Assembly: GCA_963969395.1 (NCBI GenBank)
Contig: OZ017803.1
Coordinates: 10,230,001 to 10,294,000, forward strand
Reading direction: 5' to 3'
DNA: 64,000 nt
From: Pseudoscleropodium purum
Taxonomy: Eukaryota > Streptophyta > Bryopsida > Hypnales > Brachytheciaceae
The notes below the pieces were generated by a model. It was not told the origin of the DNA and did not search any database. It saw only the letters and a list, made by a program, of their open reading frames with translations. Made by a program: the position numbers and the translations under genes. Below, piece by piece: positions 25,375 through 36,154 of the stretch (positions are counted from its first letter, which is position 1; every line of letters begins with the position of its first letter).

Positions 25375-28300
25375 ATGAAAACACGGTCATAGGGGCGTTT
25401 CCACGGGCATACAGGTCAAGTCCCGGACATGTTCAATCCAAAGTGAGGCTAAGGTTTCTCGATGCTTCTCCTCAACACGCCTCGTTCACCACCGCACTCT
25501 TGTAAATTGGCCCCTGCAAGCCCTGCATCTCTCGTTGCTGCATCTTTTCCCAAATTCCTGCAAGGTTTACAGCTGGAATTTCAAAGACGGGGCCATTGAA
25601 TTCTCCGAAGCAGTGGTGAGCTTGCTCTTGCCTGGAAGGATTGGAAACGCGAGGAGAGAGTTCTTGGGGTTCTGGGTTTTGGGTTGATGCGGTTTTGATT
25701 GTGTTTGGGTGCATTGGAGTGAATCAGGTTTCCATTTTGTGTTTTGAGGTTGCGTGTTTTTGAAGTTTGAAGGTTTTTGCGGGGGGTGGGTTTTAGGGGT
25801 TTAGCGGATTGAAGCCATGGCTGCCAATGCGATGCTGGCGAGCAGGATGATGGCTGCGCCGTCGTCGATGGCAGTAGCGCCGGCGCCGACCGCGAAGTCG
25901 AGCCCTCGCGTGGTGGGCTTCTTGCAAGGACGCAACCAGTTGTCCTCCAGGCAGGTGAAGAGCCATGTTTGTGGCAACAGGGGCGACAAGGGGCGGCTCG
26001 TCGTGAGAGCTGCGGCAAAGGACATAATGTTCGGTCAAGACTCGCGGAAGGCGATGCAAGCGGGCATTGACAAGCTGGCGGATTCCGTCGGAGTTACGTT
26101 GGGTCCTCGAGGTATCGGAATTGTATTCTGTGGTCGGGAAATTCTTGGGTGGAAGGGAAATGGCAAATGTTGGTCAATTGGTCGGACCTCAGTGGCGTGC
26201 CGAAGCGCCATTTTGGACTTCTGGGAGAATGGTGCAATGTGGCCACTAGAGTTCATTCTAAATGCCTTTTCTGTATTGAGAGACAAGCCTAGTGCTAAGT
26301 GATGATGGCGAAGAGACGAGGCTGAATGAGGTGTGTGGTCACGGAATGGGCAGGTCGGAATGTTGTGTTGGACGACTTCGGTGCTCCGCGGGTGATCAAC
26401 GACGGAGTGACGATTGCGCGGGCGATCGACTTACCGGATGCGATGGAGAACGCCGGAGCTTACCTTATCCGGGAGGTACGTGGGGGTTTGTGACTTAACG
26501 TATCGGTGAACTCGGGTTTATGTCATCATCAAGGGGACGAAGCATTTACACAAGAATACACGAGACTTCTGGAGTAGCGCAGTATTAATCTCAAACGCTG
26601 AGCCACTAATTCACATGATTGTGATGTGTTATGTGCCTTTTGAGCAATCAGGTGTTGAGTCAGTGTTGCAAATCGTGGATGAGTCAAAATTTGATTCCAG
26701 CTTATTGTTGCTTGTCGGTCGTGGCTTCAGGTCGCTAGCAGGACGAACGACTCCGCGGGAGATGGAACCACGACTGCGTGCGTGCTGGCGAGAGAGTTGA
26801 TCAAGATGGGTCTTCTGAACGTGACCTCGGGCGCCAACCCCGTGGCCATCAAGAAGGGCATCGACAAGACCGTGGCCGCTCTGATCGAGAAGCTCAAGGA
26901 GAAGGCTCGCCCTGTGCAAGGCCGAGAAACAATCAAAGGTACGTCGAATTTTTTTTTCAGTCAGTGCTCACTGGGGCTTGTTTCGTTTTGCTGAGAGGTT
27001 GGTGCCTTGGCATGGCGGTCTCTGAAAGTGGACTTGGTGGTGCAGCGGTGGCGACGATCTCTGCTGGTAACGACGATCTGATCGGCACCATGATTGCGGA
27101 TGCCATTGACAAAGTGGGACCTGATGGTGTTCTGTCCATCGAGTCCTCGTCTTCATTCGAGACCACAGTGGACGTGGAGGAGGGTATGGAGGTAAGCAGC
27201 ACCGGTCTCTTTCTCCTGCAGAAGTATCTGATTCTACGCCCCTTCAGTTGAGGTGTCTGAATGACTTGAAGGAGTTTAATCTTGGCAAGTCTGAGTTCGG
27301 GTAGTTATTTCGTGTCGACGGCGAACTATCAGAACGAAGACTGCCTGTAAAGATACATGGGGCCTTATGAGAAGGTTTCTACTGGAGTGTTCTCGTGGAA
27401 GCAGGGATAATGTGTGAGTGTGTTTTTCTTTTGGACGTGCAGATCGACCGGGGCTACATCTCGCCGCAGTTCGTGACCAACCAAGAGAAGCTTTTGGTGG
27501 AGTTTGCGAACGCCCGCGTGCTGGTGACGGACCAGAAGATCACGACCATCAAGGAGATCATTCCGGTGTTGGAGAAGACGACGCAAATGAACGTGCCGCT
27601 GCTGATCGTGGCGGAGGACATCTCCGGCGAGGCCCTGGCGACGCTGGTGGTGAACAAGTTGCGGGGCGTCATCCAGGTGGCGGCCATCAAGGCCCCTGGT
27701 TTTGGGGAGCGGCGCAAGGCTCTTCTTCAGGACATCGCCATTCTGACAGGTACGCAGTTGGTCCGGCTGTGGATTCCGGTCGTCTGAGGGATTGGGACTC
27801 GCTTCGGCTGTGGGAGGTCTTGAATCCTCGATTTTATGATCCGGACTTGTCTGTCCTTCTGTGATTAGCTGTATCGTAGACGGGCCTGTTCCGCTTCCCG
27901 TTGCGAAGGTGTTGTCATTGTGTGGTGGGTAACTGAACTGGCGGTTTGAGGTCCACCAGGTTCGGAGTTCATCGCGGGTGACTTGGGCATGAAGGTGGAA
28001 GGCACGGAAGTGGAGCAGCTGGGTTCCGCCAGGAAGATCACGGTGAGGAGTGGCAGCACCACCATCATCGCGGATTCCGCCAGCAAGGACGAGATCCAGG
28101 CGCGCATCGCCCAGATCAAGAAGGAGTTGGCGGAGACGGATTCCGTGTACGACACGGAGAAGCTTTCCGAGCGAATTGCGAAGCTCTCCGGAGGGGTGGC
28201 CGTGATCAAGGTACAGTAGGCATTGGCGAATGTGAGATCTGTGAGGTTTCCTTTTCGATATGGATGCCAGATGGTTGAATGCTTACTGCATTTTGCTTCC

Positions 28301-29153
28301 TTTAGGCCATGTTCTTGGTAGGTATGCTTTCAATTGAGAGTGTCCTGACGACGATGCTGAGTCGGTGCCAGGTGGGAGCCGCAACGGAGACTGAGCTGGA
28401 AGACCGTAAGCTGAGAATCGAGGACGCGAAGAACGCGACGTTCGCTGCGATCGAGGAAGGCATCGTCCCCGGCGGCGGCGCAGCGCTGGTGCATTTGTCG
28501 GCGATGGTTCCCGCCATCAAGGAGACGATCTCCGACCCCGAGGAGAAGCTGGGCGCCGACATCGTGCAAAGGGTGAGTTCCATTGCATGGAGATCCCTGC
28601 ATGATGCAGAAGGAGAGTCCTAAACTGTTGCAGGACTGCCTTTTTCCTTCCATTTCTTGATGTTGATGAGAGCCCCGTTGGTGTCTTGTCCTGTTTTTGT
28701 TTTGTGCAGGCGCTGAATGCCCCGGCGTCCCTGATCGCGCACAACGCGGGCGTTGAAGGCGCGGTGGTGGTGGAGAAGATCTTGGAGAGCGCGTGGGAGA
28801 TGGGCTACAACGCCATGACGGACAAGTACGAGAATTTGTTGGAGTCCGGCGTGATCGACCCCGCGAAGGTGACGAGGTGTGCGCTGCAGAACGCGGCCTC
28901 CGTGGCGGGCATGGTGCTGACGACTCAGGCCATCGTGGTGGAGAAGCCGCAGAAGAAGGGCGCTGGATTACCCGCGCCTTCCGGCATGACCATGTAGACT
29001 AGAGAGGTAGAGTTCTGAAACACTGATTGCGTGATTTTTGAATTGATTATTGTAGGATGGTATTTGCACTCCTCAGTCGGGGTCTTCCTTTGTAGTGAAG
29101 ATCCGTGCTGGATTGGAGGGAGAAAGGTTTAGTTTAGGTGTAGTATGATAACT
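25375..29153 (+). repeat. Right arm of the large inverted duplication carrying CPN60A
   Basis: This is the reverse complement of 8189-11938. The match runs from about 25375 in the 5' flank to 29153, about 156 bp after the stop codon. With 13.4 kb between the arms, the pair forms a long inverted repeat. Confidence 0.9.
25817..28997 (+). CDS. CPN60A: Plastid chaperonin 60 subunit alpha (RuBisCO-binding protein alpha), copy 2
   Basis: Eight exons on the plus strand: 25817-26111, 26354-26475, 26731-26938, 27046-27191, 27443-27749, 27960-28210, 28372-28572 and 28710-28997. Every exon has the same length and phase as in copy 1, and all introns are GT-AG. It encodes 605 aa with no interruption. The key chaperonin residues (DGTTT, Asp461, [12 protein letters not shown]) are kept. 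Exon 1 differs from copy 1 at residues 9, 14, 18, 26, 47, 56, 57, 62 and 71, mostly in the transit peptide. K193, T212 and H521 are the other changes. Exons 5-7 give identical protein. Introns 5 and 6 appear base-for-base identical to copy 1, while introns 1, 2 and 4 carry indels. Both copies look functional. Which is expressed, and when, cannot be seen. Confidence 0.96.
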
Positions 29154-29688
29154 CAGAAGACTCGTTGAAGTGGTTGGATGGACACTAATTACGTTCTATT
29201 ACATCAATATTATGACTAAGAAAGAGTCGTTGTATTGCCTCTATGTTACTACAATTTAAACTTCTTTTTGGGAAGGTTTCAGAGGTATCACCATGAGACA
29301 CTTCATAGATTGAATATTCTTGGTTCAACGGTAGTCTAGGCTCGTGATTAGGACCCTGCTAGTGCAAGTTTCAGCAGTTAATTTTCTAGTCTGTAGGTAT
29401 CCAAATATTTTAATTTTGCACCGAAATCTTTGATCCCGTGTTTGTTGTAATCCTAGAATTTGTTTTGAGGTGTTCACATGTGATGTTTTTATAGAGTATT
29501 TTTTGACCGGGAGCCTGTGATTAAGAAACTCGTTCCAAAAGTATTGTATTGGAGACCTCTTGAAAACAGTGAACGTTCACAGAAATCAAATATGGTGATT
29601 TTACTTTTGGTTGAAGGTATATATTGAGAGAAAAACGCTCCAGCCATCGGCATTCATGGAGAGAGTGTTAGTTTGTTTGAAGGTACAT
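29154..29688. other. Downstream flank of CPN60A copy 2
   Basis: The inverted duplication ends here. The DNA is AT-rich with no gene seen. Confidence 0.5.
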
Positions 29689-29692
29689 TTAA

Positions 29693-30649
29693 CCCTAGAC
29701 CGCCCAAGAGGACAAAAAGTGTCCTGACATAGTTTTAAGTCCAATTGAAAGTGCTGTAACTTTTGCATGTGACGTCGGAATTCAATAAAACTTGTTGGGA
29801 AAGTTGTGCTGTATCTTCTAGTTTGTGGTAAATTTCCAGATCAATCCAAGATGAATCAAGTTTCTGGAAGCCAATTGAAGTTCACAAGTTCAATTTGAGT
29901 TCACCAAATTGCATTTGACAGCTGCAACTTTGAGGGCTTGTATCTACTTTGTCAAATGTTTGTTTCCAATAAAATTTGTTGGGTTATGTTTCCCTTCTAG
30001 TCTAGTTATTGTGGTAAGATTTTCATATAAATCCAAGCTTCTTTGAATGTTTGGGAGCAATTTGAAGTTAAAAAATTTCGACATTTTTGGATCATAGTGA
30101 TCTTGGGTGGCTTGTTTTTCTCCATACAATGTTTGTTTCCAATGAATTTTTTGGGTAAAGTTGCACATACTAGTCTAGTTTGTATAGCTAAAATTTCATA
30201 TCAATATAAGAAGTTATGAGTGACTGAAAAGCATTTTAGTAGGAGGTATCGGTTCATATGTACTTTTGGTAACTTTTCTTGTTTTTTTTTTTACATTTCA
30301 AAGTCATTTTGCAAACACGTTGAGTCAATTCAATGATATTTTTTTCAGTTTGTATGTTGTTTTTGAATCACTTCATAGTTTCAAATTTTTTCATTTGAGT
30401 AGGTTTAGAAATCGAATTTCACCTCCAAATGTGTTGCTAGGAAAATTTCAGCATCTTTTTTCAACATTAAAACATTATAATCTTGCAATCCATGTGATCA
30501 AATGACTCCAAATTTGACTTATGTTATCTAGAACATATTCACTACAATATTGTACGGTTGAGATTTCTATAACTTAGTGACATTTAAATTTATCACACTT
30601 CAAAAGCAACGATGTTTTTGAATCCAAATCGACCTTGGGCCTTCTAGGG
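29693..30649. mobile_element. TTAA-flanked non-autonomous DNA element, family B (piggyBac-like ends)
   Basis: TTAA flanks the element at 29689-29692 and 30650-30653. The left end reads CCCTAGACCGCCCAAGAGG. The right end, read inwards on the minus strand, is CCCTAGAAGGCCCAAGGTC. The terminal CCCTAGA after TTAA is the start of classical piggyBac inverted repeats. The interior (957 bp) has no transposase and is partly made of degenerate repeats of about 175-185 bp. Classification rests on the target site and ends only. Confidence 0.72.
29757..30240. repeat. Degenerate internal tandem repeat, about 172-184 bp period, three units
   Basis: The block CAATAAAACTTGTTGGG at 29783 recurs as CAATAAAATTTGTTGGG near 29967 and CAATGAATTTTTTGGG near 30139. 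Each is followed by CTAGT-TTGTGGTAA-like sequence, TTTCATAT-AATCCAAG, and a Gly/Asn-codon-like AT-rich tail. The units lie inside the family B element. Confidence 0.65.
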
Positions 30650-30653
30650 TTAA

Positions 30654-31109
30654 GACCTTGATATTGACTAGAAACAATATAAAAATCTTGTATTAATTTT
30701 TGGGGAGGATACTACATTGAACTTTTCACTTTCACACAAAGTATTTCATATAAATTATTTCAGCATTTCAGTGAAATTTACATAATATGGAGATTAAATA
30801 CCTCAATAATTTGTTGATCAGATTCTCAAACTTATAAAACATGGATTATTAATAGATGTGAAAGAGGTTTATACCAATGAAGTACCATATTTAAAAATTT
30901 GATGAATTTGATTTTTTCCTTTCTTGTTCCTACAAAATGCAATAATGCAATTAAAGACAAAGGATTACCTTTTGAATTTCAATATGTCATTATCCGAAGT
31001 CCAAAGTTTGAGTCCAAAATCTTTAGCATCAAGTTTCATTCAGTATTGTGATATGTATTTAATACAAAAATAAAGCCCATGCAAATTTAGAACATCAAAA
31101 ATAACTTAC
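30654..31109. other. 3' flank of the pyruvate kinase gene
   Basis: This AT-rich stretch should contain the 3' UTR of the minus-strand pyruvate kinase, directly below its stop codon at 31110. No polyadenylation site can be chosen with confidence. Confidence 0.4.
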
Positions 31110-33187
31110 TTAATCTGGCAATTCAAGAATTTTGACCATTGAAGAGTCTCCAATTTTTTGGCATACAACAACTCGGTCTTTAGGATTAATTATACCCGCA
31201 GCTTTTCCATGCTCTAAAGCAATCTGCAATATCAATTGATTCCGTCAATTCAGCAATAAAAAAATTATCTATCAAAAGAAAAATTCTAAAATTATTCAGT
31301 TCAGTATGACATTTTATTCATTCATGATTGTTATTTAATAATGTGATTATAATTAAACATGTAATAAGATTGCTTATTTCTTACTATTTACATCTTCTTT
31401 AAATCTTTACTTATATATATGAGCTTGGAGACTTCACATATGCACATGGGTTTGAAGTCTTTTGTATATGCACATGAGTTTGAAGTCCTTAAGTATTCAT
31501 ATGAGTTTGAAGTCTTTATCACATACAATGTGCATATGAGTTTAAAGTCTTTACATTTACATATAGGTTTAAAGTCTTTACATATGCATATGAGTTTGAA
31601 GTCTTTACATAAGCATATGAATTTGAAGTCTTTGCATATGCATATGAGTCTGAATTTAGATGCCAATGCTTTTCATTCTATTTGGCAAAGTGGCTTTTAT
31701 TCTATGAAGCTTACATTTAAAATGGATTCATTTGCAGTGTTTGCCGAAGTGTCTGCAGGATGCCGAGGATCAGCTAGCATGGGAAACAGGCCGCGAGTAA
31801 TCAAACACTGTCGAGCTTGCGCAGCCCCCGTGAACGTCCACCGCATCTTATCCGTCGTTAATCTTGGAATGACAACCGTGAGCACTGGCATCACAGGTCG
31901 ATACTTGGACACCAATCTCGCCACTTTGCCAGACGACGTAAACACAACAATGACCGAGGCTTTCACTTTGATCGCTGCTTTGACTGCCGACGACGCAAGG
32001 GATTCCAAATACGACATGGGTTCTCCAACAAATTGACAAGTGTTTCTAAAATACAAGGCTTGATTGAACACTTTCTCCGCTTCTCCGCATATCAAACCCA
32101 CTGTGGTGACAGCCTCGACTGGATAGTTTCCACGGTAGGTTTCCGCACCAAACATGATGCAATCAGCTCCATCGAGCACCATGTTGGCGACGTCTGTGGC
32201 TTCGGCTCGCGTCGGTCGAGGACTGTCCACCATCGAGTCCACCACGCGTGTTATAATTATGGGTTTCCCTGCGTAATTACATTGCCTGATCGCATTCTTT
32301 TGAAACCTGAAAACCTGCTCAGCGGGGATGTCGATCCCGAGGTTTCCACGAGAAAGGATAATCCCATCGGCTTCTTTCAAAATCTCGTCGAAATGCTCCA
32401 ACCCTTCTCGATTCTCAATCTTGGCGTAGATGTGGGTTTGTTTCAGATCTCCAAGCTTGCTTATGAAACTCCGTGTCAAACGCACATCATTAGCGTGCCG
32501 TGTGTAAGACAACGAAATGAAATCGATTTGGTTTCGTACTCCCCATGTTTGAATCGCCGTCTTATCAACTTCACTTAATGTCGGAAGACCAATGCGTACA
32601 GCCGCTGCAACAGCAGTGAAAAGGTTTCCACTCAACGTCGCCGTGTTTTTGATCAAGCAATTGACATTCGGACCGTTGGTGTCCACAACTTGAAGCCAAA
32701 CCGAAGTGGTTTCACTTCCGGTATACAAATATTGGCCGACGAAAATCTCGTCTCCAGTTTTGACGTGATAAGAAAGCTCGCTGTAGTTGATGGGAAGAAA
32801 CTCCGGGGAAGTGGCTTTGCTTTTATCGGGTGTCAGAGTTACCGTGTTTCCTTCTTTCAATTCAATGGAAGCGTTGCTGGAGTTTAGGATAGAAAGCTCA
32901 GCACCGACACTGTCAAGCATGACGGCACACAATCGTCTTGTGTTCTTCACAGCAGTTTTGAGATTGTCGAGAGTTTCTTGATGGTAGGCGTCGTCTCCGG
33001 AAGTGAAGTCAAATCTGGCAACAGACATGCCTGCTCTCAAGAGCTTCTCCAGGACTTCAACTGATCTAGACGTGGGTCCTAAAGTGCCAACAATTTTGGT
33101 TAGTGTCCGAAATGCCTTCGGTGGAGCTGGTTCTAAAATGGAGTCCAGGCGAAAGGGTTCTTCCAATAACAACAGAGATTGCGGCAT
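31110..33187 (-). CDS. Pyruvate kinase, plant cytosolic type
   Basis: There are two exons on the minus strand, 31715-33187 (491 codons) and 31110-31223 (37 codons plus stop), giving 528 aa. The intron at 31224-31714 is GT-AG. The ATG at 33187 ([20 protein letters not shown]) matches the family start; the frame is open further upstream but without another ATG. The enzyme makes pyruvate and ATP from phosphoenolpyruvate and ADP in the cytosol. Visible landmarks are [15 protein letters not shown] at 30-44, ARFDFTSG at 57-64, [16 protein letters not shown] with catalytic Lys256 and metal-binding Glu258, [10 protein letters not shown] at 277-286, and [17 protein letters not shown] at 324-340. The Asn in RGNLG replaces the Asp of animal and bacterial enzymes, which I recall as normal for this plant cytosolic clade. 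Exon 2 supplies the C-terminal [12 protein letters not shown] to KILELPD, completing the allosteric domain. Confidence 0.95.
31419..31656. repeat. 27-bp minisatellite inside the pyruvate kinase intron
   Basis: About eight units of ATGAGTTTGAAGTCTTTACA plus TATGCAT are arranged head to tail, mostly exactly 27 bp (one 28 and one about 35). The unit length is a multiple of three, so both strands stay open across it, giving false repetitive proteins. It occupies about half of the 491-bp intron, on the side near exon 1. Confidence 0.93.
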
Positions 33188-36154
33188 GTTGATAAAATTA
33201 ATGGAGTTATTCAAAAATTGATGATTTGTGTAATGATTTTCCAATAGAGATTTTTTTCAAAAAATGGAATTTTTATTGAATGAATGAGCCAAGAATAATT
33301 GATTGATGGATAGATAGATAGTTTGTATAACTTTGTCTATAAACATTCAACTTTTTAAGGTTTTTCTTGAGAATTCTATTGTAATGCTTGGAAATGGAAA
33401 TTTGAAAATTCTTTTTCAATCAAAGTTAACTTGAATGCAAGATGATGACAAGGATGATGAAGTTCAACAACTATCCATATAAATTGTTTTTCTTTAATCT
33501 TCATATTGTTTCAATAATAAGTTTCATGTTTTGTTTATGTTAAAAAATTATTGGTCCATTTTATTGTGAATTGAGTATTTTTCAAAAGCACATTGAATAT
33601 TGTCAAGTGTGAATTATTTATAATTTTGTGCTTCTTCTTCTTAATTCAAAAAACATTCTTTTCAATTTTCTGATCAAATGCATTGCAAAAAATTGATGAT
33701 GCTGTATTTTGTATCTGTTCATTGAATTCATGATTTTTGGTTAGAACTAAGTGTGACAAGTCAATTAGAAATTGATGTTTTTGAATTCAATATTTATGTA
33801 GTATGAAAATATTCAAACAAATTTAGGGAATTAAGTTCAATATTCAATGGCTTGGTCATTTTTAAATTTATTGAAGAAAGGATGTCTTCAAATGCAAAAT
33901 TTTAAAAATGTAAAGGTTTTAAAATTATTCTATGAAAAGACACAAAGAGAGAAAGAAATTTTTGAGGTAGATCTCAAAAGCCAAAATCCTTGATTTCCAT
34001 AAATAATGTTCAACAAATCAAAGATTATTATGTTATAATATTCCAAAGTGATATTATTTTTCATAATATTAATTTTTGTTCTTTATTTTCAATTTTTTTT
34101 AGTTCCATAATGATCTTTATGTAAAAACTAGTTTTGCTTAGCTATTTGATAATATACACATTTATATATATATATATATATAATTGGATTTTGGGGTTTT
34201 TTTTTGTAGTCAATTAATAATAAATATAGGGTGCATTAGGTGTGAAGAGTCACTTAAACATGCCTTGACCATGGAGTTATGAAGCCAAATGACTTAAACA
34301 GTGAAATGAAGTCACAATATAGTCATAGAATTATGATGTCTCGCGACAATAACCATGAAATAAAGTCAAGTGAATGTAGCCATAGCTATAGCTTCATATG
34401 ATTTGTATATCTCTTCATCCATACCACCTACAATTGCAATATTTTTATAATAATATCATAGTAGTAATCATTTTTACTTTTGCAGTGCAAAATAATTTCA
34501 GATCCAAATTTATTTTGTATTGTTTAATTTATTAGAATTTAAATAATCACTAAATAATTCATCAACTAATCACGGATGAAAACATTTGTCATTTTGAAAC
34601 TATAATCTCTTCAAGTCCATGCAAAACCTTCTTCTTCCTTAATATTGCAATCTTTGATCTCATTTATGGCAAAAACACACTCAAATTCAATATTGTACAT
34701 CTCAAGTTGAAATCATCCACCATACTTTCATGAGTGATTGTAATTTGACTATAGTGGCATTTTTAAGATTCTATAATTAGATTGTAGAAGGGAATGTTCA
34801 AAATGATTTCTAAGTTTCATTACATTATTTAGCTTTCTAATAAGTTATCTCTATAGTTATTTATCACCAAATGTTTCAAAAAATCATCATTATTTTTCAT
34901 TAATAATAGTTTTTAAACTAAAAAAAATTATCAATTTGCATATAGTATCGCAATGTTGATCCTTAAAATTTCACAATCCTAGAATGGGAATAGGATATTA
35001 GGAATTTTGGGAATCTAGTAGCAATTATAAATTTGGATAGTTTTCTATAACTTTTTTTCTAAAGGGCTTCTAAATCAATATGTAATGCATTGATAATTTC
35101 ATGAAACTCTAACTCATAAATCAAAAGTTTAAAGTTTTTTTGAAATACTGAGATCATCCATCAAAAAAACAATGTGGTTTTAAATTTTTGTTTTGAGATA
35201 TTTGTTGCTTTGATCTTCGTATACATGGAAAACCTTTATTAATTCCATTTCCATCAATGAATTGAAAGATGTGAGGTTTTTTAACCCTTTAATGCCCTAG
35301 ATTCATTTGTACTCATTGCTTGACTTCAAATAGAGTTTTTGGTAGAAAAAATCTTTTCAATTTTTATTTATTTTTACACAAATTAGATTAGTTATCTTTC
35401 TATTTTTATATTCTAAACTAAGATCTTTTTAGTCAAATAAAAATTATAAGGATAGAGACACAAAGTGTAGTATTTGCTTAGTGTTGAAAAGTTTTCAAAC
35501 GTAAAAGATAGAAGTTGTATTTTGGGGAAATTTTTGAAGTTATAACTTCAAAATTCATTTAAAAAAAAATCTTGAAATGGTTTAAATTTTTTGACAATAT
35601 GGATACTTTCAACTCTTGATGCTTAACATTATTTCCTTTTATACAAACTTCAAAAAATTTATGGAACTTATATTCCACATTACATACCAATATATGATTT
35701 GTCCATAATCCTTGCGCCTTTACGAGTTAAATAGCAAAAATTTAAAGCTCTCTTTGTAAAGACATGTAAAGTTTTTTTGCAAGATTTTTTGAATGCAAGG
35801 GCCTCTAGGGATCAATTAATGGACCATGCCTTATCATTCTTAAAGGTTTCTTAAATCTAAAATAAGAATGTACTTTTGTCTAACTTGATGACGACATTCA
35901 AAATATCCATTTATTGTATTCAATTCAAGCTGAGAAAATGAAGCCAAACAATTTATATTTTTACTCCACTAGAGCTAACCTGTACAAAAGTCTCCTACAA
36001 TTGTTATCTAAGGATCAATGAAGATATTTCTAAGGACCTGATAATTAGGATCCTCAATTGTCAATCAAATAAAAAAATTGACAAGTACCAAGATAATTAG
36101 GATCCTAATTATCCTCGTGTTCACTAACTACTACTGGACCAGTATTTGGAGTCC
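33188..36154. other. AT-rich intergenic DNA with a (TA)n tract
   Basis: Upstream of pyruvate kinase (up to about 33350) should lie its 5' UTR and promoter. A (TA)10 tract is at 34163-34182. Nothing coding is seen up to the transporter stop codon at 36155. Confidence 0.55.

Noticed and set aside
29320..29390. A possible tRNA-like stretch containing GGTTCAA
   Set aside because: No cloverleaf with paired acceptor and anticodon stems could be drawn.
31419..32036. A 205-codon plus-strand frame with repetitive [13 protein letters not shown] sequence
   Set aside because: It runs through the 27-bp minisatellite, whose length keeps any frame open, and then antisense through the pyruvate kinase exon. 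It has no independent support.
33188..33244. A 19-residue N-terminal extension of pyruvate kinase
   Set aside because: It would have to begin with TTG. The ATG at 33187 matches the family start, so the extension was left out.
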